Of a stretch of DNA of 13,133 nucleotides, positions 7,510 to 13,133 are shown piece by piece. Position 1 is the first letter of the stretch. The number at the start of each line of letters is the position of its first letter. The DNA comes from an uncultured Eubacteriales bacterium (GTDB taxonomy: Bacteria > Bacillota > Clostridia > Oscillospirales > RGIG7773), in contig CAKTDK010000037.1 in the NCBI GenBank assembly GCA_934541205.1, positions 1-13,133 on the forward strand, given 5' to 3'. Below the pieces are notes generated by a model, which ran no database searches, was not told where the DNA came from, and was given only the letters and a program-made list of their open reading frames with translations. A program made the position numbers and the translations under genes.

Positions 7510-9228
7510 TTATTTTAATGTTTGAATTTTTGTTCCTTTAAAGTAATATTCAAGTATCTGCCGGCAAGTATGTCCCGCTTTTGCTCTTCCGTAAGCTCCG
7601 TGCTGACTCATTCCTACATTATGTCCCCATCCGCTGCCGTCAAAAGTATAAGTTGTGTCAAATGAACTTACATCCTTTACTTGTTTATCTCCGTCTATAG
7701 CCTTTAAAGCAGTATTTCCGTAATCTACATAATTGGTGCCTTTATCTGTCAAAGCATATAAGCTGGTACCGGAAAAACCGGCAGCTTGTTCACGTCCGCT
7801 TTTTAAATAAACTCCTGCGGATTTTATAAGCTTAAATCTTGGTGATTTTACATAATCGGACAAAGCAATTCTGACTTTATCGGTATTTTTTATTTTTGTT
7901 TCTTTACCGTTGCCGTCAACTACTGATATTTCGTAAACATTTCCGGCAGGATTTGTAGTTTGGAGCACCGAAAGGTTTTTAATGGTTCCCGATATATCGT
8001 ATCCTTTTTTTCTTAAAGATTCCGAAATCTGTGAAGGTGTTGCCGTATTGGTCCATTTTGTTTTATATACTTCTCCCAAATATTCGTCTTCCATATCGTC
8101 CGGAACAGGCTGAAGATACGGATAATCACTTCCGCCCCATGCGTTATGTGCCGATTCGGAATATCCTCCGTTTGAGGCATAATAATATATCTGAGCTATT
8201 TGATCATTATAAGTCAAAACCTGTCCATAAGTCTGGTCTACAGCATCAGCCGTATTGGAGGACTCTCTGTCACATCCGTAATATGCCTGGCAATGAGTAG
8301 TATCGCACATATCAAAATCATATCCGCTGTGCCTTGATTTTACATAAGAGTTTACAGCAAGGTTTCGCGCGGAAATAGCCTGTGCTTTTAACGCTTCCAA
8401 AGGCCAGCTGGGACTCATTTCATTCGGAACTACTCCTTTTAAATAATCCTGCATACTGCAAACGCTTATTATTTTAAAAGCTCCGCCGTTTATTCTCTCA
8501 TATGTAAAGGCACCTCTGTATTTTCTTGTTGAAGAAGGGCTTATATGAGTATTATATTTAATTATTACGCTTTCGTCACCGCTTTTTTGAACTGTTCTGA
8601 ACGCAAATGTCTTTAAATCCGAATGTTCATACATTATTCTGTCATTTTTCATGTCGTAAACTGTAACAGTAGATCCGCCATATCCTACGGCAGATAAAAT
8701 CAATCCCGTTTTAGACTGCATATTTGATTTATCGGAAGAGGCGCTGTTTATAGAAGAATAATTACCGAATCTTATTTTAAAAACTCCGTTTACATAAGCG
8801 GGAAAACAGTTTATACCTTTATTTCTAAATTCTGTAACCTTATTTTTTACATCCCAATAAAAAGAATAAGAATTATCAGACTCCAAATGAGCATTATAAA
8901 TAAGCTTATCGCCATCGGATGAATTTTCTCCGATAAGTCCTTTTACCGTATCATGATAAAAAGTTTTATCTTCAACAATAGAAATATAATACTCATCTGA
9001 AAAAGTTTCATAAAGCTTTACAAAATTTCTGTTGCTGTCAATATATCCAAACTCATAAGGCCAGCTTTTATCATTTTTTATTTTTGAATAAAAATGCATA
9101 TTATTATCATATTCAATGCCTATTTTCATAACTGCATTGGCAGGAACAGAAGGCAGCGCGTCTGCGTTTATTGAAAAAACAGAAACAATAACCAATATTA
9201 TCAAAAAAAACGTAAACAATCTTTTCAT
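7510..9228 (-). CDS. Exported SpoIID/LytB-domain protein, probable peptidoglycan-acting
   Basis: The 572-residue protein begins with a signal peptide (MKRLFTFF, a hydrophobic stretch, likely cleavage near NADA-LP around 22-26), so it acts outside the membrane. The C-terminal half is a SpoIID/LytB domain. It has VVPNEMSPSWPLEALKAQA (266-284) with Glu270 at the place of the SpoIID catalytic glutamate, a CDTTHCQAYYG segment (308-318) resembling the Cys/His metal-binding cluster of clostridial SpoIID, and GSGWGHNVGMSQHGAYG (531-547). SpoIID is a lytic transglycosylase acting on denuded glycans during engulfment. This protein is well over 500 residues, longer than SpoIID, with about 240 extra N-terminal residues that include a possible SPOR-like stretch (about 130-160). 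It has a sigma-A-type promoter, so a vegetative LytB-like role is as likely as a sporulation role. It shares a transcript with queA and tgt. Confidence 0.85.
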   Translation of the reverse strand: MKRLFTFFLIILVIVSVFSINADALPSVPANAVMKIGIEYDNNMHFYSKIKNDKSWPYEFGYIDSNRNFVKLYETFSDEYYISIVEDKTFYHDTVKGLIGENSSDGDKLIYNAHLESDNSYSFYWDVKNKVTEFRNKGINCFPAYVNGVFKIRFGNYSSINSASSDKSNMQSKTGLILSAVGYGGSTVTVYDMKNDRIMYEHSDLKTFAFRTVQKSGDESVIIKYNTHISPSSTRKYRGAFTYERINGGAFKIISVCSMQDYLKGVVPNEMSPSWPLEALKAQAISARNLAVNSYVKSRHSGYDFDMCDTTHCQAYYGCDRESSNTADAVDQTYGQVLTYNDQIAQIYYYASNGGYSESAHNAWGGSDYPYLQPVPDDMEDEYLGEVYKTKWTNTATPSQISESLRKKGYDISGTIKNLSVLQTTNPAGNVYEISVVDGNGKETKIKNTDKVRIALSDYVKSPRFKLIKSAGVYLKSGREQAAGFSGTSLYALTDKGTNYVDYGNTALKAIDGDKQVKDVSSFDTTYTFDGSGWGHNVGMSQHGAYGRAKAGHTCRQILEYYFKGTKIQTLK

Positions 9229-9237
9229 TTTATACAT

Positions 9238-9242
9238 CCTTT
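9238..9242 (-). promoter_or_regulatory. Ribosome binding site deciding the start of the SpoIID-like gene
   Basis: AAAGG on the minus strand directly touches the ATG at 9237, which leaves no room for initiation there. It is nine bases from the second in-frame ATG at 9228. The start at 9228, which gives MKRLFTFF and a normal signal peptide, is therefore preferred. Confidence 0.65.
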
Positions 9243-9250
9243 CTTGTTGT

Positions 9251-9278
9251 ATTATATTTCAAACAAAATAAATGTCAA
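9251..9278 (-). promoter_or_regulatory. Sigma-A promoter for the spoIID-like-queA-tgt transcript
   Basis: On the minus strand a perfect TTGACA (9273-9278) and perfect TATAAT (9251-9256) are separated by 16 bases. The start of transcription should be near 9244, giving a very short leader before the ATG at 9228. The boxes match the housekeeping sigma factor rather than a sporulation sigma. The promoter faces away from the lysine promoter, with 42 bases between the two -35 boxes and no obvious operator in them. Confidence 0.88.
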
Positions 9279-9320
9279 GGCATAAATTTTGTTAATAACG
9301 TAAATATATGAAAAATCTTA

Positions 9321-9349
9321 TTGACACGTATATATTTAAGTGATAAAAT
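9321..9349 (+). promoter_or_regulatory. Sigma-A promoter for the lysine-riboswitch dap operon
   Basis: TTGACA (9321-9326) and TAAAAT (9344-9349) are separated by 17 bases, and TG at 9341-9342 gives an extended -10 element. Transcription should begin near 9356, just before the first helix of the riboswitch at 9365. This is the only visible promoter for asd, dapA, dapB, lemA and the DUF2207-like gene. Confidence 0.88.
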
Positions 9350-9364
9350 TATAAAAAATAAATA

Positions 9365-9533
9365 AGATAGAGGTGCGGATATTAATAGTACTGTTTAGGA
9401 AATTTTGCGGAATTTATGACTATTCAGGAAAGGAATATTTGCCGAAGAAGATTTTTACCGCAAATAAAATCTTCTGGTTATACCGGCTAACAGCTGATTA
9501 ACTGTCATCACTATTTTTGATGGAGAGCTATCT
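9365..9533 (+). promoter_or_regulatory. Lysine riboswitch (L-box) aptamer
   Basis: The element carries the L-box landmarks in order: AGATAGAGGTGCGG (9365-9378), AGTA (9387-9390), GCCGAAG (9441-9447), CTGG (9474-9477), CTGTCA (9502-9507) and TGGAGAGCTATC (9521-9532). P1 is AGATAG (9365-9370) with CTATCT (9528-9533). Part of the second helical region pairs ATATT (9379-9383) with AATAT (9434-9438). A nine-pair hairpin joins GAAGATTTT (9447-9455) to AAAATCTTC (9466-9474), and another pairs ATCA/TGAT around 9507-9522. Lysine binding is known to stabilise P1 in this class. The downstream genes make diaminopimelate and lysine, which fits feedback repression by lysine. Confidence 0.95.
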
Positions 9534-9573
9534 ACATTTGTAACTTCATAATATCATTATATTACATTTGTAG
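9532..9573 (+). promoter_or_regulatory. Predicted antiterminator hairpin of the lysine riboswitch
   Basis: CTACATTTGTAA (9532-9543) pairs with TTACATTTGTAG (9562-9573) at 10 of 12 positions, broken only by two T-T mismatches. Inside it ATAAT (9548-9552) pairs with ATTAT (9556-9560). The left arm takes the last two bases of the P1 3' strand, and the right arm takes the basal G and A of the terminator stem. This hairpin therefore competes with both P1 and the terminator, the expected logic of a lysine-off switch. The pairing is read directly from the sequence; the switching role is inferred. Confidence 0.7.
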
Positions 9574-9600
9574 CCGGTTTTTCAACCGGTTTTTATTTTT
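9572..9600 (+). terminator. Intrinsic terminator of the lysine riboswitch expression platform
   Basis: CCGGTT (9574-9579) pairs with AACCGG (9584-9589) around a TTTC loop, with weaker A-T and G-T pairs extending the base of the stem. The run TTTTTATTTTT (9590-9600) follows. It lies 33 bases before the asd start codon, so when it forms the whole dap transcript should stop here. Confidence 0.93.
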
Positions 9601-9632
9601 ATTTAAGATTATAATTTTTGGAGGAATAAAAT

Positions 9633-10597
9633 ATGAAACGTTATAACGTCGCTGTAGTAGGCGCTACAGTCTTCCTGTTGAAAATTATTATCTTTTCGCA
9701 TCAAAAAAATCTGCCGGAAAGAAAATAAATTTTATGGGAAAAGAATATACTGTAGAAGAACTTACCGAAAATTCTTTTGACAGAGATATTGACATAGCAT
9801 TATTTTCCGCAGGAGGAAGCACTTCTGAAAAATTTGCTCCTATTGCAGCATCAAAAGGCTGTATTGTAATCGACAATTCATCCGCATGGAGAATGGATGA
9901 AAAAGTACCTTTGGTTGTTCCTGAAGTAAATCCCGAAGATATATCCTGGAACAATGGAATAATTGCAAATCCAAACTGCTCCACTATTCAGGCAATGGTT
10001 GCCATGAAACCCCTTCACGACAAATTTAAAATTAAAAGAGTGGTTTATTCGACATATCAGGCTGTTTCCGGAGCAGGTCAGCAGGGATATAAAGACTTGG
10101 AAGACGGCATTTCAGGAAAAGCTCCAACAAAATTCCCTTATCCTATCTTTTCAAACTGCCTTCCCCATATAGATGTTTTTGAAGAAAACGGATATACAAA
10201 GGAAGAAATGAAAATGGTAAACGAAACTCATAAAATCTTGCATGACGACGGCATAAAAGTTACAGCTACCGCAGTAAGAGTCCCTGTTTTTAACAGTCAT
10301 AGTGAAAGCATAAATCTTGAGTTTGAAAAACCATTTGAATTAAGTGAAGTTATTGAAACTTTAAAAAATGCCCCGGGAATTGTAATAGAAGACGATTTAA
10401 AAAACAATGTTTATCCAATGGCAGTTAATGCAACAGGCCATGATGAAGTTTTCGTAGGAAGAATCCGTCGTGATTTCTCTGTTGAAAATGGTATTAATAT
10501 TTGGGTTGTCGCAGACAACATCAGAAAAGGCGCTGCTTCAAACGCAGTACAAATCGCTAAAGTTCTTATTTCCCAATGGGAAAAAGACGGAAAGTAA
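9633..10597 (+). pseudogene. asd: Aspartate-semialdehyde dehydrogenase, frame-disrupted near the N-terminus
   Basis: Asd reduces aspartyl phosphate to aspartate semialdehyde with NADPH. GGAGG (9620-9624) and the ATG at 9633 are intact, and translation gives MKRYNVAVVGAT, the normal family start. After the ACA codon (9666-9668) the expected remainder of the glycine loop (GxVG...) and following helix are absent, and frame 1 reaches TAA at 9726-9728 after 31 residues. Family sequence resumes in another frame at 9671 (LPVENYYLFASKKSAG) and runs unbroken to the stop at 10595-10597. It includes NPNCSTIQ with the catalytic Cys (codon 9977-9979), VNETHKIL, and RVPVFNSHSES with the catalytic His. About 15 residues seem lost, by roughly 43 bases. 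Internal initiation at ATG 9734 would give a 287-residue form lacking the NADP loop. It could be a true mutation or a sequencing/assembly error. Confidence 0.9.
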
Positions 10598-10612
10598 TAT
10601 AAAGGTGATTTT

Positions 10613-11500
10613 ATGAAAAAAACTCTTTTTAAAGGCACAGGAGTTGCAATAGTTACTCCGTTTAACGAAGATTTGTCTGTCAATTATGATGTTTTTGAAA
10701 AGCTTTTAAAATTTAATATCGAAAATGGAACCGACGCTGTTATAGTGTGCGGAACTACAGGCGAATCCGCTACCTTAAACGACGAAGAACATAAGGATGT
10801 TATAGAATTTGCCGTTAAAACAGTAAACGGTAAAATTCCCGTTATTGCAGGAACGGGCTCAAACGATACAAAATATGCTGTTGAACTTTCAAAACATGCT
10901 CAGCAAATGGGTGTTGACGGACTTTTAGTTGTTACTCCCTATTACAACAAAGCAACACAGCAAGGTCTTATAACTCATTATACCAAAATAGCGGACAGCG
11001 TCGATATTCCTGTTATTATATATAATGTTCCGAGCCGCACCGGATGCAATGTGGAGCCTGAAACTATTAAAACGCTTTCAAAACATAAAAATATTGTAGG
11101 AGTAAAAGAAGCTTCCGGAAATATATCTCAGGTTGCTAAAATCGCAGCACTTTGCGGTGATGAAATTGATATTTATTCAGGTAATGACGATCAGATACTT
11201 CCTATCCTCTCTCTTGGCGGAAAAGGAGTTATTTCTGTAATGTCAAATATTCTACCTAAAGAAACCCATGATATTTGCCAATTGTTTTTTGACGGGAAAT
11301 TTAAAGAAGGTCTTGAACTATCAAATAAACTAAATAAAATATCCCATGATTTATTTTTAGAAGTAAATCCTATCCCAATTAAAGCGGCTCTTGAACTTAT
11401 GGGGTACGATGCAATGTCTTTGCGTCTTCCTCTGACTTCTATGAGTCAAAGCAAAAAAGAAATATTAAAAAATTCTATGAAAGAACTGGGACTTATATAA
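10613..11500 (+). CDS. dapA: 4-hydroxy-tetrahydrodipicolinate synthase
   Basis: DapA condenses pyruvate with aspartate semialdehyde, the first step committed to diaminopimelate and lysine, in the cytoplasm. The 295-residue protein is a typical TIM-barrel member. It has GTTGES (47-52) with Thr48, PYYNKATQQG (109-118) with Tyr111, YNVPSRTG (137-144) with Tyr137 and Arg142, and VGVKEASG with the Schiff-base Lys165. Each matches the equivalent E. coli active-site residue at a constant offset of four. The ATG has AAGGTG upstream, and the gene follows asd by 15 bases. It is under the same lysine riboswitch. The frame is intact, so only asd is damaged. Confidence 0.98.
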   Translation: MKKTLFKGTGVAIVTPFNEDLSVNYDVFEKLLKFNIENGTDAVIVCGTTGESATLNDEEHKDVIEFAVKTVNGKIPVIAGTGSNDTKYAVELSKHAQQMGVDGLLVVTPYYNKATQQGLITHYTKIADSVDIPVIIYNVPSRTGCNVEPETIKTLSKHKNIVGVKEASGNISQVAKIAALCGDEIDIYSGNDDQILPILSLGGKGVISVMSNILPKETHDICQLFFDGKFKEGLELSNKLNKISHDLFLEVNPIPIKAALELMGYDAMSLRLPLTSMSQSKKEILKNSMKELGLI

Positions 11501-11506
11501 TTTTAT

Positions 11507-11539
11507 AAAAGCTTCGTTTTCTGCGAAGCTTTTTGTTTT
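11507..11539 (+). terminator. Intrinsic terminator/attenuator between dapA and dapB
   Basis: AAAAGCTTCG (11507-11516) pairs perfectly with CGAAGCTTTT (11524-11533) around a seven-base loop. The T-rich tract TTTTTGTTTT (11530-11539) overlaps the end of the stem and continues past it. This is a good intrinsic terminator, six bases after the dapA stop. No promoter is evident in the short gap before dapB, so it probably terminates only part of the transcripts and sets dapB and downstream genes at a lower level (inference). Confidence 0.8.
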
Positions 11540-11563
11540 AAAATATTTTTAAGGAGAAAAATA

Positions 11564-12316
11564 ATGACTGATATAATTTTATGCGGATGTAGCGGAAATA
11601 TGGGAAAAGTAATTTCCAAAATTGCAAAAGATTTTGATGTAAATATTGTTTGCGGAATAGATATTATTACAGAAAACGGTTTTGATTATCCTATATATGA
11701 CAGCTATGATAAAGTAAAAGAAAATCCTTGCTGCGTTGTGGATTTTTCTCATCCCAAGGTATTTGACAAAACAATATCATACTGTGAAAAAAATCTTATT
11801 CCATGCGTTTTATGTACTACAGGACTTAGCAAGGAACAAATTCAAAAAGCTTATGATTTATCAAAAAAAGTTCCCGTTTTTTATTCTGCAAATATGTCTT
11901 TAGGCGTTAATTTAATTATTGAACTTGCAAAAAAAGCGACTGAAATTCTTGAAGACAGTTTTGATATAGAAATACTTGAAAAACATCATAACCAAAAGCT
12001 TGATTCTCCAAGCGGCACTGCGCTCATGATAGCAGACGCTATTAAAGAAACCAGAAAAGAAGAAACCGAATATGTATATACCCGTCACGACGTTCGTAAA
12101 AAAAGAGAGAAAAAAGAAATAGGAATTTCCGCTATCAGAGGCGGAACAATTGTCGGAGAACACGAAATTATTTTTGCAGGCAAAGATGAAATAATTACTA
12201 TTTCCCACAGTGCAAGAAGTAAGGAAATTTTCGCTGTCGGGGCTTTGAAAGCGGCTTCTTTCTTAAAAGATAAAAAACCGGCATTATATAATATGAGTAA
12301 TTTAATAAAAAACTAA
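11564..12316 (+). CDS. dapB: 4-hydroxy-tetrahydrodipicolinate reductase
   Basis: DapB reduces the DapA product to tetrahydrodipicolinate using NAD(P)H. The 250-residue protein has the nucleotide loop GCSGNMGK (8-15), CTTGLS (84-89), SANMSLGVN (108-116), EKHHNQKLDSPSGTA (139-153) with the catalytic His141 and Lys145 and the GT pair that binds substrate, and RGGTIVGEHE (192-201). It is slightly shorter than the E. coli enzyme, as is common in Firmicutes. AAGGAG lies about eight bases before the ATG. It is separated from dapA by the hairpin at 11507-11539 and followed 29 bases later by lemA without a terminator. Confidence 0.97.
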   Translation: MTDIILCGCSGNMGKVISKIAKDFDVNIVCGIDIITENGFDYPIYDSYDKVKENPCCVVDFSHPKVFDKTISYCEKNLIPCVLCTTGLSKEQIQKAYDLSKKVPVFYSANMSLGVNLIIELAKKATEILEDSFDIEILEKHHNQKLDSPSGTALMIADAIKETRKEETEYVYTRHDVRKKREKKEIGISAIRGGTIVGEHEIIFAGKDEIITISHSARSKEIFAVGALKAASFLKDKKPALYNMSNLIKN

Positions 12317-12345
12317 AAACTTATTTATGAAAGGTGTGTTTAAAA

Positions 12346-12906
12346 ATGACAGGACTTGCTATTACAGGGATTGTATTAGGAGCAATTGCCGTAATTATTA
12401 TTTTATGGGTAGTTGCTTCGCAAAGAAAACTTGTTAATCTTGACGAACTTTGTCAAAACTCATTAAGTCAAATAGGCGTTCAAATGTCAAGTCGATGGGA
12501 TGCTTTAACCGCTCTTGCCCAGCTTACAAAAAACTATTCCGAACACGAATACAAAACTCTTATGGATACTGTAGCTTCAAGACAGCCTCTGAATAAAAAC
12601 TCCTCCCCCGCTGATATTGACAAACAGGAAAATATGATTACAGAGGCCTTTACTCACATAATGGCAGTAGCTGAAAATTATCCGGATTTAAAAGCTCAGC
12701 AGGTTTACAAAGACACTATGAACAGTGTAAATACTTATGAAAACAATGTACGCAGAAGCCGTATGGTATATAATGATACAGTTACAAAATTAAACCGTAC
12801 AATAAAACAGATACCTGTTTGTTTTATTTCAGGTATGCTTGGCTTTTCTGTAAGAGAATATTTGCAGACCGAAACAGAAAAATCTCAAATGCCTTCTTTT
12901 AATTAA
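12346..12906 (+). CDS. lemA: LemA family membrane-anchored protein
   Basis: The 186-residue protein has a single N-terminal transmembrane segment (about residues 2-24, TGLAITGIVLGAIAVIIILW) and a long helical domain. Signatures include RKLVNLDELCQNSLSQIGVQ, where LemA proteins typically have a short-loop N-terminal helix, a central HIMAVAENYPDLKA segment, and YNDTVTKLNRTIKQIP near the C-terminus. The role of LemA proteins is not well defined; they often sit beside DUF2207 proteins, as here. The ATG at 12346 is preferred because AAGGTG lies nine bases upstream, whereas a GTG at 12334 would lie within that site. It appears to be the fourth gene of the lysine-riboswitch operon. Confidence 0.93.
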   Translation: MTGLAITGIVLGAIAVIIILWVVASQRKLVNLDELCQNSLSQIGVQMSSRWDALTALAQLTKNYSEHEYKTLMDTVASRQPLNKNSSPADIDKQENMITEAFTHIMAVAENYPDLKAQQVYKDTMNSVNTYENNVRRSRMVYNDTVTKLNRTIKQIPVCFISGMLGFSVREYLQTETEKSQMPSFN

Positions 12907-12916
12907 GGAGAATTTT

Positions 12917-13133
12917 ATGAAAAAAAGAATATTAATATTTTTATGCTGTTTAGTATTCGTTTTTTCTTTTTCCTTTTCTTGTGCTGCGCAAAATAATATG
13001 GAAACCAATTCTCTTGATATTTTCGTAACTCTTTATCAAGACGGCAGCGCAAAAATAAGCGAAAAATGGAATGTTAATATAAACAGCGGAACAGAATGGT
13101 ATTTGGTTCAGCAAAATTTAGGCGATATAGAAA
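12917..13133 (+). CDS. DUF2207-like exported membrane protein, N-terminal part only
   Basis: An ATG at 12917 follows AAGGAG (12905-12910) by six bases and opens a frame that stays open to the window end, giving about 72 residues. The first 25 residues (MKKRILIFLCCLVFVFSFSF then SCAAQ) form a signal peptide or membrane anchor. The cysteine lacks a proper lipobox, since FSC replaces a typical LxxC pattern. The mature start includes DIFVTLYQDGSAKISEKWNV and SGTEWYLVQQNLGDIE. This matches my recollection of DUF2207 proteins, which begin with an extracellular beta-rich domain and commonly follow lemA. The remainder, including any further transmembrane helices, is outside the window. Function is unknown. 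Confidence 0.75.
   Translation, partial: MKKRILIFLCCLVFVFSFSFSCAAQNNMETNSLDIFVTLYQDGSAKISEKWNVNINSGTEWYLVQQNLGDIE

Noticed and set aside
9229..9360. Shared operator between the two divergent promoters
   Set aside because: The 42 bases between the -35 boxes hold no convincing inverted repeat; the riboswitch accounts for regulation of the rightward operon.
9533..9572. Two copies of TACATTTGTA as a possible operator or protein-binding repeat
   Set aside because: The copies are placed to pair with each other as an antiterminator stem in the riboswitch expression platform, which explains them without a repressor.
9633..9740. Programmed ribosomal frameshift as an explanation for the broken asd frame
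   Set aside because: Frameshifting could restore the frame but not the roughly 15 missing residues of the NADP-binding loop, and I see no slippery heptamer with a downstream structure at the junction.
9688..9984. Minus-strand open frame opposite the asd 5' region, and another at 10411-10683 and 11912-12208
   Set aside because: They are reverse shadows of asd, dapA and dapB coding sequence, with no recognisable protein family.
12917..13000. Lipoprotein signal peptide on the DUF2207-like protein
   Set aside because: The only suitable cysteine is preceded by FSFS and lacks the Leu or similar residue of a lipobox, so a signal peptide or anchor is more likely.
1..13133. CRISPR array, prophage, insertion sequence, toxin-antitoxin or other accessory system
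   Set aside because: All genes are recognisable core housekeeping families in plausible operons with uniform composition; no tandem spaced repeats, transposase or integrase motifs were found.

Overview
The window looks like ordinary chromosomal housekeeping DNA from an AT-rich, low-GC Gram-positive bacterium, most likely a spore-forming member of the Clostridia. The basis is the strong AT bias, the GGAGG-type ribosome binding sites, the near-consensus sigma-A promoters, a SpoIID/LytB-family gene next to queA and tgt, the run DUF512 radical-SAM gene-der-plsY-gpsA, and a lysine riboswitch ahead of dap genes. I cannot name a family or species from the sequence alone. I see no CRISPR array, insertion sequence, phage gene, tRNA or rRNA.

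Left two thirds (1-9228), all on the minus strand. Read in the direction of transcription, the first unit is a secreted SpoIID/LytB-like protein, queA and tgt, from a near-perfect promoter at 9251-9278. queA and tgt carry out late steps of queuosine tRNA modification. A second perfect promoter (5236-5264) then drives yceD (DUF177) and rpmF (ribosomal protein bL32). A terminator-like hairpin follows rpmF. Next come a radical-SAM/PDZ (DUF512) protein, der (ribosome-assembly GTPase), plsY and gpsA. The last two make the glycerol-3-phosphate and lysophosphatidate that start phospholipid synthesis. A perfect 34-base palindrome lies past gpsA at the window edge. The genes from DUF512 to gpsA are 2-13 bases apart or overlapping, so they form one operon.

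Intergenic hub (9229-9632). Two divergent sigma-A promoters face away from each other. The rightward one is followed by a full lysine (L-box) riboswitch, for which I can trace the aptamer, a mutually exclusive antiterminator and an intrinsic terminator.

Right third (9633-13133), all on the plus strand. asd, dapA and dapB, three steps of the aspartate-to-diaminopimelate/lysine pathway, lie under the riboswitch, followed by a LemA-family membrane protein and the start of a DUF2207-like exported protein that runs off the window. A second hairpin terminator lies between dapA and dapB. The main anomaly is asd: its start codon, ribosome binding site and first 12 residues are intact, but about 43 bases that should encode the rest of the NADP-binding glycine loop are missing and the reading frame is broken. 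This is either a real lesion in a normally important gene or a sequence/assembly error.

I do not see a previously undescribed multi-gene system. The points most worth a second look are the broken asd, the detailed riboswitch architecture, the possible extension of lysine control to lemA/DUF2207, and the terminator that abuts the ribosome binding site of the DUF512 gene.
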